A stretch of DNA of 64,000 bases. Source: Streptomyces sp. ACA25 (GTDB lineage Bacteria > Actinomycetota > Actinomycetes > Streptomycetales > Streptomycetaceae). This document shows, piece by piece, positions 57,290 through 64,000 of this stretch. Under the pieces are notes generated by a model that saw nothing but the letters and a program-made list of their open reading frames with translations, did no database searches and was not told the DNA's origin. The translations under genes were made by a program, and so were the position numbers. The number at the start of each line of letters is the position of its first letter. Within the stretch, counting starts at the first letter, position 1. The stretch lies in the NCBI RefSeq assembly GCF_028200735.1, contig NZ_JAQKPV010000010.1:62001-126000 (forward strand). Direction: 5' to 3'.

Positions 57290-58246
57290 ATGAGCACCTC
57301 CGCTCCTCAGCCCGGCCCCGCCCCGCGGCCACCGGGTGAACGCCCGGCGCTGCTGGGCCCGAACCGGTACGGCAAGGCCGAGTGCCGCGTCGTGCGCGTC
57401 ACGCGTGCGGGTGCCACCCACCACATCAAGGACCTGAACGTCTCGGTGGCCCTGTCGGGCGACCTGGAAGAGGCGCACCGCTCCGGCTCCAACGCCCACG
57501 TGCTGCCCACGGACACCGCCAAGAACACCGTGTACGCCTTCGCGCGGGAGCACGGCATCGCCTCACCCGAACAGTTCGGCATCCTTCTGGCCCGGCACTT
57601 CGTGACGAGCCAGGAACCGCTGCACCGGGCCCGGATACGCGTCGAGGAGTACGCCTGGGAGCGCATCGGGACCGCCGGCGCCGGCCCGCCCCGGCACTCC
57701 TTCGTCCGCAAGGGACAGGAGGTGCGCACCGCGCAGGTCACCTTCGACGGGGCACGCTGGGAGGTCCTCTCCGGGCTCAAGGACCTCATGGTGCTCAACT
57801 CCACCAACTCGGAGTTCCGCGGCTACGCCAGGGACCGGTACACCACGCTCCAGGAGACCGGGGACCGGATCCTCGCCACCCGGGTCACCGCGCTCTGGCG
57901 CCACCACTGGGCCGGCGAAGCCCGGGCCGTCCCGTCCTGGGACCCGTCCTGGACCGAGGCGAGGAGCCACCTGCTGGCCGCCTTCGCCGACACCTACTCG
58001 CTGTCCCTGCAGCAGACCCTCTTCGAGATGGGGACCCGGGTGATCGACAAGCTCCCCGGCATTGACGAGATCCGCTTCGCCCTGCCCAACCGGCACCACT
58101 TCCCGGCCGACCTCGAGCCCTTCGGGCTGACCAACGACAACGAGGTCTACTACGTGAGTGACCGGCCCTACGGTCTCATCGAGGCGACGGTCCTGCGGCC
58201 CGGCGCCGAGGCCGTCATCCCCGCCGATCTGACCGGCCCGCTGTAG
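57290..58246 (+). CDS. Factor-independent urate oxidase (uricase)
   Basis: Cofactor-free oxidase converting urate, oxygen and water to 5-hydroxyisourate and peroxide. 318 residues, the T-fold tandem. Motifs: GKAECRVVRVTRAGATHHIKDLNVSVALSGDLEEAH, SNAHVLPTDTAKNTVYAFA (the catalytic Thr), VLNSTNSEFRGYARDRYTTLQETGDRI and the C-terminal ALPNRHHFPADLEPFGLTNDNEVYYVSDRPYGLIEATV. It begins 7 bases after uraH, with GGGAG about 12 bases before the ATG. Peroxide from this step could be handled elsewhere; no catalase is near. Confidence 0.97.
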   Translation: MSTSAPQPGPAPRPPGERPALLGPNRYGKAECRVVRVTRAGATHHIKDLNVSVALSGDLEEAHRSGSNAHVLPTDTAKNTVYAFAREHGIASPEQFGILLARHFVTSQEPLHRARIRVEEYAWERIGTAGAGPPRHSFVRKGQEVRTAQVTFDGARWEVLSGLKDLMVLNSTNSEFRGYARDRYTTLQETGDRILATRVTALWRHHWAGEARAVPSWDPSWTEARSHLLAAFADTYSLSLQQTLFEMGTRVIDKLPGIDEIRFALPNRHHFPADLEPFGLTNDNEVYYVSDRPYGLIEATVLRPGAEAVIPADLTGPL

Positions 58247-58284
58247 GACGTACCGAACAGCGCACGCGGAATCGAGGAACCTTC

Positions 58285-59655
58285 ATGGCGGAGCAGCGCC
58301 TCGTCATCGAGAACTGCGCCCTGGCCACGGTGGACGCCCACGACACCGAGTACCCGGCCGGGCACGTGGTGGTCGCCGGGAGCCGTATCGAGACGGTGGG
58401 TCCCGGGCCGGCTCCCGCCGGGCTCACGGGTGTGACCCGTCGCATCGACGGCACGGGCCACCTCGCCACGCCGGGACTCATCAACACCCACCACCACTTC
58501 TACCAGTGGCTCACCCGGGGACTGGCGCAGGACGCCCACCTGTTCGACTGGCTGGTGGCGCTCTATCCCACCTGGTCCCGGATCGACGAGCCGATGGTGC
58601 ACGCGGCCGCCCAGGGGTCGCTCGCGATGATGGCCCGGGGCGGGGTCACCACCGCGGCCGACCATCACTACATCTTCCCGCGCGGCGCAGGGGACCTGGT
58701 CGGTGCGGAGGTCCGGGCCGCCGCTGAGCTGGGCGTCCGCCTCACTCTCGCCCGCGGTTCCATGGACCGTGGTACCTCGGAGGGCGGGTTGCCGCCCGAC
58801 TTCGCGGTCGAGACCACGGAAGGGGCCCTGCTCGCCACCGAGCAGGCCATCGACCGGCACCACGACGCGTCCCCCGACTCGATGCTGCAGATCGCCGTCG
58901 CACCCTGCTCGCCTTTCTCCGTCTCCACCGAGCTGCTGCGTGAATCCGCCGCGCTGGCCCGCCGCAGGGGGGTTCGCCTGCACACCCACGGTTCGGAGAC
59001 GGTGGAGGAGGAGCAGTTCTGCCGTGAGCTGTTCGGGACGGGGCCCACCGACTATCTCGCGTCGGCCGGCTGGCTCGGCCCGGACGTGTGGATGGCGCAC
59101 TGCGTGCACATGAGTGACGAGGACATCAACGCCTTCGCCCGTACCGGCACCGGAGTCGCGCACTGCCCTTCGTCCAACGCCCGCCTGGCCGCCGGGATCG
59201 CCCGGATCCCGGACCTGCTCGCGGCCGGTGTGCCGGTCGGTCTCGGTGTCGACGGCACGGCTTCCAACGAAGCCGGTGAGCTGCACACCGAGTTGCGCAA
59301 CGCGCTGCTCATCAACCGGCTCGGAGCCCACCGTGAGCGTGCGCTGAATGCCCGGCAGGCCCTGCGGCTGGGCACCTACGGCGGAGCCCGGGTGCTGGGA
59401 CGGGAGCAGGAGACGGGCTCGCTGGAGCCGGGAAAGCTTGCCGACCTCGTGCTGTGGAAGCTGGACGGTATCGGCCATTCGACCATCGCTGACCCGGTCG
59501 CGGCGCTCGTGCTGGGAGCGGCGGCACCGGTGACTCTCTCCCTGGTCGGCGGCCGGCCGGTCGTGGAGCACGGCAGGCTGCTCACCGTCGAGGAGGACGT
59601 GGTCGCCCGCGCCGCGCGGGAGCAGGCACGCCGCCTCGCCGGGCTCCTGACCTGA
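58285..59655 (+). CDS. 8-oxoguanine deaminase / guanine-type amidohydrolase
   Basis: Metal-dependent amidohydrolase of 456 residues that deaminates 8-oxoguanine to urate, feeding oxidised guanine directly into this operon. Metal ligands are visible: LINTHHHFYQWLTRG (HxH), RLHTHGSETVEEEQF (His), MAHCVHMSDEDI (His) and LGVDGTASNEAGEL (Asp). The HxH in NTHHHFYQ and the EL-rich C-terminus match the streptomycete 8-oxoguanine deaminase group rather than atrazine hydrolases. ATG 58285 follows GAGGAACCTTC. It follows uricase by 38 bases and is the last purine gene. Confidence 0.92.
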   Translation: MAEQRLVIENCALATVDAHDTEYPAGHVVVAGSRIETVGPGPAPAGLTGVTRRIDGTGHLATPGLINTHHHFYQWLTRGLAQDAHLFDWLVALYPTWSRIDEPMVHAAAQGSLAMMARGGVTTAADHHYIFPRGAGDLVGAEVRAAAELGVRLTLARGSMDRGTSEGGLPPDFAVETTEGALLATEQAIDRHHDASPDSMLQIAVAPCSPFSVSTELLRESAALARRRGVRLHTHGSETVEEEQFCRELFGTGPTDYLASAGWLGPDVWMAHCVHMSDEDINAFARTGTGVAHCPSSNARLAAGIARIPDLLAAGVPVGLGVDGTASNEAGELHTELRNALLINRLGAHRERALNARQALRLGTYGGARVLGREQETGSLEPGKLADLVLWKLDGIGHSTIADPVAALVLGAAAPVTLSLVGGRPVVEHGRLLTVEEDVVARAAREQARRLAGLLT

Positions 59656-59825
59656 TCGTTCCGCGGCGGGTCGGAGGCCTGCGGTCGCCCACCATCCCCC
59701 GCACCGGCTGTACCGTGGAGAGTGCGGTGGGGCAGCGCCGGGCACTCCGGGACCGGGGCGCGTCCGCACCGGCGTTACACGTGCAGATGTCTTCGGGCAG
59801 CCGATTCCTGAGCCGAGGTGCTGTG

Positions 59826-59912
59826 ATGGTCATCCCCGACTCGCTGGGCGAGCGGATACCGTGCCGCTGCCGTAGCCGTACGTCTCCCCTGAACGTTTCC
59901 CGTCTCCCGTGA
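59826..59912 (+). CDS. Short upstream ORF coupled to the SpoIIE-type phosphatase
   Basis: A 28-codon ORF with ATG 59826 and a Shine-Dalgarno GAGGTG at the right distance, beginning MVIPDSLGERIPCRCRSR. Its TGA (59910-59912) overlaps the GTG (59909-59911) of the phosphatase as GTGA. The phosphatase has no ribosome-binding site of its own, so translation of this short ORF probably delivers ribosomes to it. The peptide has two Cys and several Arg but no recognised family. The remaining 170 bases after the deaminase gene hold no other feature I can see. Confidence 0.5.
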   Translation: MVIPDSLGERIPCRCRSRTSPLNVSRLP

Positions 59913-61666
59913 AGCGGAGCGAACGGCAGGAGACGTGGGGCACCGGCGGGCCCTGGGCGGGACCGGAGGTCCCGGTGGGCCGCCCGGCGCCGGGCGCGGT
60001 GTCCGCGTCCGGTGTCCCGTCCGCGGTGCTGGACCTGATCGACGAGGCGGTGATCGCCTGTGACGGCCAGGGGCTGGTGCACGGACTCAACCGGCGTGCC
60101 GCGGAGCTCTTTCCCCGCCTGCGGACCGGTGGGGCGCTGAGCACTCCGGCGGCCGGGCCCCTCGCTCAGGCTTCGCAGGCCGGAGCGGGGTCGTTCGATT
60201 CCGAGCACGAAGGCCGGTCACTCGTCGGGACCAGAGCCGAGCTCGACGGGCTCAGCGTGTGGCTCGTGCGGGACGAGACCGCCCGGCGGAGCCGGGAACG
60301 GGCGGTGCAGACGGAGTGGAGCAACTCACTGTTCCTGGCCGAGGCCGACCGGAGGCTGACCGGATCGCTGCACCACGGCCGTACCGTGCGCACTCTGGTG
60401 CGCACCGCCGTCCCGGTGCTCGCGGACGGGGCCGTGCTCCTCCTGCCGCAGCGGCATCAGCGCTCGACCTGGTACCGGGTGTGGCCGGGGGCCTCCGGTG
60501 CGGGCGAGACCGGGCTGGTGCCGGCCGAGTCGCTGGACCGGATGCCCCGGGTGGCGGACGCGTACACCGGCCGGGAGGCGCGGGTGATGGCCTGCCCGCG
60601 GCAGGACCTGGACGAGCTGCGGGTGCTGGGCGCCGTGCTCGCACCGGAGATGGCCGCGGGCGAAGGGCACGCGCTGGTCGTCGGGCTGCCCGGCAGCGGG
60701 TACCCGGCCGGTGCGCTGGTCCTGGTGCGGGGCCCGGAACGGGACGGCTTCGGCCCCGCGGACACCGAGCTGGTGCGGCAGTTCGCCTCCCGGGCGGGGA
60801 TCGCGCTGGCCGCCGCCGATTTCTACAGTCAGCAGGCGCACACCACCGCGGTGCTCCGGGCCGGGCTGGATCCCGACCCGCTGCCGGCCGTGGACGCGGT
60901 GCGGCTGGGAGCGGCGTACCGGCCGGCCCGGGAGGCGCTGCAGATCGGAGGCGACTACTACCAGGCCCGTGCGTGCCATGACGGCGGTGTGGAGTTCTTC
61001 CTGGGCGACGTGCGCGGGAAGGGGGTGGAGGCGGCGGTCCTCACCGGACGGGTCCGCCAGACGCTCCATGCCCTCACGCTGGTCGAGCCCCGGCCGGTAC
61101 GGGTGCTGGAGCTGCTCAACCAGGTGCTGCTGGACGCCGGCGAAACCCGGTTCACCACCCTGGTGACCGGGAGAGCGCTGCCCGCTCCGGGCGGAGGGCT
61201 GGATGTCACCGTGGCCGGCGGCGGCCACCCGTCCCCGCTGGTTCTCCGCCAGGACGGACGGGTGGAACCGGTGGATATCGGGGGCATGCTCGTCGGTGCG
61301 CTGCCCGATCCGGATTTCGACCAGGAGCGGCTCCATCTGGGTCCCGGGGAACTGCTGCTGCTGTACAGCGACGGGGTGACCGAGGCGCGCGGCGGACCCT
61401 CGGGCAACGAGATGTACGGGGACGACCGGCTCGCCCGGGATCTCGCCACCTGCGCCGGGATGCCGGCCGGTGCGGTGGCCGAACGGGTGGAGCTGCTGAC
61501 GACCCAGTGGCTGGCCGGGGGCGCCTACGACGACATCGCCGTACTGGCCGTCCAGGCCGCGGCCATGCCTGCCCCGCCCTCGCCTCCGCGTTCCACCCCG
61601 CCGGCCGTCCCGGAGCGCCCGGGCGGCACCTCCGGCGCCGGCCCTGCCGGGGAGGTGCTCCCGTGA
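59909..61666 (+). CDS. PAS-GAF-SpoIIE PP2C-type Ser/Thr phosphatase
   Basis: Cytoplasmic signalling phosphatase of 585 residues. A PAS-like sensor at about 40-120 (SAVLDLIDEAVIACDGQGLVHGLNRRAAELFPRL), a GAF domain at about 140-310 ending FASRAGIALAAADFYSQQAHTT, then a SpoIIE/RsbU PP2C domain at about 325-555. The manganese-binding aspartates are present: QIGGDYYQARA, FLGDVRGKGVEAAVL, LYSDGVTEARGG and GAYDDIAVLAV. Such enzymes dephosphorylate anti-sigma-factor antagonists in partner switching. The tail is Pro-rich. GTG 59909 overlaps the stop of a short ORF. It overlaps the cobalamin-binding protein by GTGA, so the two are made in a ratio. Confidence 0.94.
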   Translation: MKRSERQETWGTGGPWAGPEVPVGRPAPGAVSASGVPSAVLDLIDEAVIACDGQGLVHGLNRRAAELFPRLRTGGALSTPAAGPLAQASQAGAGSFDSEHEGRSLVGTRAELDGLSVWLVRDETARRSRERAVQTEWSNSLFLAEADRRLTGSLHHGRTVRTLVRTAVPVLADGAVLLLPQRHQRSTWYRVWPGASGAGETGLVPAESLDRMPRVADAYTGREARVMACPRQDLDELRVLGAVLAPEMAAGEGHALVVGLPGSGYPAGALVLVRGPERDGFGPADTELVRQFASRAGIALAAADFYSQQAHTTAVLRAGLDPDPLPAVDAVRLGAAYRPAREALQIGGDYYQARACHDGGVEFFLGDVRGKGVEAAVLTGRVRQTLHALTLVEPRPVRVLELLNQVLLDAGETRFTTLVTGRALPAPGGGLDVTVAGGGHPSPLVLRQDGRVEPVDIGGMLVGALPDPDFDQERLHLGPGELLLLYSDGVTEARGGPSGNEMYGDDRLARDLATCAGMPAGAVAERVELLTTQWLAGGAYDDIAVLAVQAAAMPAPPSPPRSTPPAVPERPGGTSGAGPAGEVLP

Positions 61667-62721
61667 CGGAGGCTCCGTCGGCGGTGACGGCGGAGGTCCG
61701 GGCCGCCTTCGACCGTCACCTCGCCTGCGCGGACCAGGACGCGGCGGTCGCCCTCACGCTGGACCTGGTCGAGCGGGGCGTCCCGGCGGAGGCCGTGCTG
61801 CTGGACCTGATCGCCGCCGCCCAGCACACGGTGGGCCTGCGCTGGGCGGAGAACAAGTGGAGCGTGGCCCAGGAGCACGCCGCCACCTATGTCAGCGAGC
61901 AGTGCGTCGCGGCGCTGTCCGCCGCGGTCCGGCGCCCCGGTGACGGAGCCCCGGAGCGCGAGGTCGTGGTGGCGTGCGTGGACCGGGAGTGGCATGCGCT
62001 GCCGGCCCGGATTCTCGCCGAAGTACTGCGGCTCCGGGGCTTCTCGGTGGCCTTCCTTGGTGCCCATGTCCCCGCGCCGCATCTGCTCACCTACCTGCAC
62101 GAGAACGGCCCGGACCTGGTCGCGCTCTCGTGCATGCTGCCGGCCCGGCTGCCGCACGCCCACCGGCTGATCGAGGCGGCCCATCTGGCCGGAACGCCCG
62201 TGATGGTGGGCGGGCCGGGATTCGGCGCCGACGGTCTCTGGGCCCGTACCCTGGGCGCGGACCTCTGGGCGGGCAGCGCTGTGCAGGCGGCCCGGCTGCT
62301 GGCGGACCGGTGGCCGCCCGCACTGACCGGTGAGTCGGCTCTGGTGCACCTGGCCGACGAGGAGTACGGCCTGCTCGTCCGGGACCGGGCGGCACTGCTC
62401 CAGCACCTGGTCGACGACCTGCGGGAGCGGTTCCCGCCGATGCGCGCCTACACGGAGCAGTCGTACGACGCCACCGTCGAGGATCTCGGCCATCTACTGG
62501 ACTTCCTGGCCGCCGGGGTCTTCGTCGACGACGAGACGTTGCTGGCCGACTTCCTTGCCTACACCGCCGCCATCCTCGCCAGCAGGGGAGTGCCGGCCGC
62601 CGGCCTGTGGGAGGCCCTGCGCTCCCTGCGCGGGCCGCTGCACCGCTGCCCCCGCGCCCTGGCGCAGCTCAGCGCGGGGGAGCGGCGGCTCGTGGAGGAG
62701 GGAATCGAGCCGCCGCCCTGA
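61663..62721 (+). CDS. Stand-alone CarH-like cobalamin-binding protein
   Basis: A 352-residue protein. Residues about 10-90 match the helical cap of B12 photoreceptors (CarH/LitR), with W-x9-EH present as W61, E71 and H72 in RWAENKWSVAQEHAAT. Residues about 98-225 are a Rossmann-type B12-binding domain (EVVVACVDREWHALPARILAEVLRLRGFSVAFLGAHVPAPHLL) with the cobalt-ligand His at about 111 (D-R-E-W-H, the usual D-x-H-x2-G altered at the Gly), then VALSCMLPARLPHAHRLIEAAHLAGTPVMVGGPGFG. There is no DNA-binding domain. The last 120 residues are helical and unknown. GTG 61663 has GGGGAGG and overlaps the phosphatase stop. Likely senses light or cobalamin state and signals through the phosphatase. 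Confidence 0.85.
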   Translation: MTEAPSAVTAEVRAAFDRHLACADQDAAVALTLDLVERGVPAEAVLLDLIAAAQHTVGLRWAENKWSVAQEHAATYVSEQCVAALSAAVRRPGDGAPEREVVVACVDREWHALPARILAEVLRLRGFSVAFLGAHVPAPHLLTYLHENGPDLVALSCMLPARLPHAHRLIEAAHLAGTPVMVGGPGFGADGLWARTLGADLWAGSAVQAARLLADRWPPALTGESALVHLADEEYGLLVRDRAALLQHLVDDLRERFPPMRAYTEQSYDATVEDLGHLLDFLAAGVFVDDETLLADFLAYTAAILASRGVPAAGLWEALRSLRGPLHRCPRALAQLSAGERRLVEEGIEPPP

Positions 62722-62812
62722 CCGTGCGGGTCCGCGGGACCAGTGCGGTCCGAGGGGCGCACGCCGCGCAGAAGTCCCGGGGCCGGACGGCCGGGTCGGC
62801 CGGCCCGTCCGT

Positions 62813-64000
62813 TCATGGCCGGGCGGGTGTCTCGAGCAGTTCGTAGGCGGGGAGGGTGAGGAAGTCGACGTACTCCTCGCTGAGGGCCAGTCGCAGGAGC
62901 AGGTCGTGGGCCCGCTGCCAGCCGCCGGACTCGAATGCCTGCGCTCCGGTCTCCTCCCGGATGGCGGCGAGTTCGCGCTCCGCGGTCTCCCGCACCAGGG
63001 CGTGTGTCACCCGGCGGCCGTCGTCGAGCACCACGCCGGCGTTGATCCACTGCCAGATCTGGGAGCGCGAGATCTCTGCGGTGGCGACGTCCTCCATGAG
63101 GTGGAAGACCGCGACGGCTCCGCGTCCGGCGAGCCACGCCTGGAGGTAGCGGGTGCCGACCTGGAGGGCGTTGCGCAGCCCTTCGTAGGTGGGGACGGCC
63201 TCCAGGGAGTCGATGGCCAGCAGTTCCCCGGCGGTGACCCGCACGTCTTCGCGCAGCCGGTCCTTCTGGTGCGGCCGGTCGCCGAGTACGGCGTCGAAGG
63301 ACTCCCGGGCCACCGGGACCAGGCCCGGGTGGGCGACCCAGGACCCGTCGAAGCCGTCCGCGGCTTCCCGGTCCTTGTCCGCCTTGACCTTGGCGAAGGC
63401 CAGCGCGTTGGCCTCGGCGTCCCTGGACGGGATGAACGCCGCCATGCCGCCGATGGCGTGCGCACCGCGCTTGTGACAGGTGCGGACCAGCAGCTCGGTG
63501 TAGGCCCGCATGAACGGTGCCGTCATGGTCACCGCGTTGCGGTCCGGCAGCACGAACTTCTCGCCGGCGTCGCGGAAGTTCTTGATGAGGGAGAACAGGT
63601 AGTCCCAGCGGCCCGCGTTGAGGCCGGACGCGTGCTCGCGCAGTTCGTGAAGAATCTCCTCCATCTCGAACGCCGCGGTGATCGTCTCGATGAGCACGGT
63701 GGCGCGCACGGTGCCCCGCGGGATGTCCAGGTGCTCCTGCGCGAAGACGAACACATCGTTCCAGAGGCGGGCTTCGCGGTGGGATTCGAGCTTGGCCAGA
63801 TAGAAGTACGGGCCCTTGCCGAGCTCGATGAGCCGCTGGGCGTTGTGGAAGAAGTAGAGCCCGAAGTCAGCGAGCGCCCCGGGGACGGGGACGCCCTCGA
63901 CCGTGAGGTGCCGCTCGTCGAGGTGCCAGCCGCGGGGGCGCATCACCACGGTGGCCAGCTCCTCGTCGGGCCGCAGTGCGTAGTTCTTGCCGCGCTCGTC
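62813..64000 (-). CDS. aceB: Malate synthase A, C-terminal part (cut by window edge)
   Basis: Condenses glyoxylate with acetyl-CoA to malate. The reading frame continues through the window edge, so the first 140-150 residues are outside. Visible motifs: DERGKNYALRPDEELA, MRPRGWHLDERHLTVEGVPVPGALADFGLYFFHNA, RATVLIETITAAFEMEEILHELREH (catalytic acidic region), LNAGRWDYLFSLIKNF, GGMAAFIPSRD, DGFDGSWVAHPGLVPVA and the C-terminal TLPAYELLE. The class A short form, not GlcB. In streptomycetes aceB lies with allantoin genes; the glyoxylate made by ureide breakdown after the urate operon would feed it. It converges on the B12 protein gene; the 91-base gap shows no strong hairpin. Confidence 0.96.
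   Translation of the reverse strand, partial: DERGKNYALRPDEELATVVMRPRGWHLDERHLTVEGVPVPGALADFGLYFFHNAQRLIELGKGPYFYLAKLESHREARLWNDVFVFAQEHLDIPRGTVRATVLIETITAAFEMEEILHELREHASGLNAGRWDYLFSLIKNFRDAGEKFVLPDRNAVTMTAPFMRAYTELLVRTCHKRGAHAIGGMAAFIPSRDAEANALAFAKVKADKDREAADGFDGSWVAHPGLVPVARESFDAVLGDRPHQKDRLREDVRVTAGELLAIDSLEAVPTYEGLRNALQVGTRYLQAWLAGRGAVAVFHLMEDVATAEISRSQIWQWINAGVVLDDGRRVTHALVRETAERELAAIREETGAQAFESGGWQRAHDLLLRLALSEEYVDFLTLPAYELLETPARP

Noticed and set aside
59715..59912. Longer 65-codon version of the short ORF before the phosphatase
   Set aside because: Only the ATG at 59826 has a Shine-Dalgarno; the upstream part is Arg/Ala-rich spacer-like sequence.

Overview
The window is chromosomal DNA from a high-GC actinomycete, almost certainly Streptomyces or a close relative. 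The evidence is very high G+C with C/G-ending codons, frequent GTG and occasional TTG starts, and families largely confined to streptomycetes: the SAV2148-type HEPN protein, a DUF574 methyltransferase next to an XRE/DUF5753 regulator, and DUF1876, DUF2637 and DUF5955 proteins. Sites resembling the Streptomyces CebR, DasR and DmdR1/IdeR operators are also present. I saw no tRNA, rRNA, transposase, integrase, prophage or CRISPR array. The window cuts a lipoprotein gene at its left edge and the malate synthase gene at its right edge.

Layout. 0-9 kb: housekeeping genes (zapE, a RibD-like reductase, murC, msrB, a glutamine amidotransferase, a BCCT transporter). 7-14 kb: trehalose synthesis from maltodextrin (treZ, treY), interrupted by an FHA protein and a secreted AA10 lytic polysaccharide monooxygenase whose promoter carries a perfect CebR-type box. 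14-21 kb: the HEPN protein, a CDP-alcohol phosphatidyltransferase, an SDR protein, small proteins and a secreted GH19 chitinase with a DasR-like site. 20-29 kb: a tightly overlapping minus-strand assimilatory sulfate operon (sirA, zinc-ribbon protein, cysH, cysC, cysD, cysN, ABC ATPase, ABC permease, sirohydrochlorin chelatase). It is headed by a 27-codon leader peptide and hairpins that look like an attenuator; the substrate-binding protein usual next to this transporter is absent.

29-35 kb: an adhE-pflB-pflA operon with stop/start overlaps, encoding oxygen-sensitive mixed-acid fermentation enzymes that are unexpected in an aerobic mycelial bacterium. 35-49 kb: an AidB-like acyl-CoA dehydrogenase, a YihY membrane protein, methyltransferase/XRE pair, an alkylation-repair pair (Ada-AlkA fusion and Ogt), a DUF2637 protein, an iron-box-controlled FhuF-like [2Fe-2S] protein, and GntR and TPR proteins.

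47-60 kb: purine catabolism. A PucR regulator is divergent from a three-subunit xanthine dehydrogenase; further on come uraD, uraH, uricase and 8-oxoguanine deaminase, preceded by a small HTH regulator. Together they take guanine derivatives and xanthine through urate to allantoin; the flanking malate synthase fits use of the resulting glyoxylate. 60-63 kb: a SpoIIE-type phosphatase, coupled upstream to a 28-codon ORF and downstream to a stand-alone cobalamin-binding protein with the W-x9-EH cap signature of CarH-type B12 photoreceptors. This is the best candidate here for an undescribed signalling system.

Gene-free stretches: every intergenic gap is under 300 bases except 28568-28919, which holds the sulfate operon leader.
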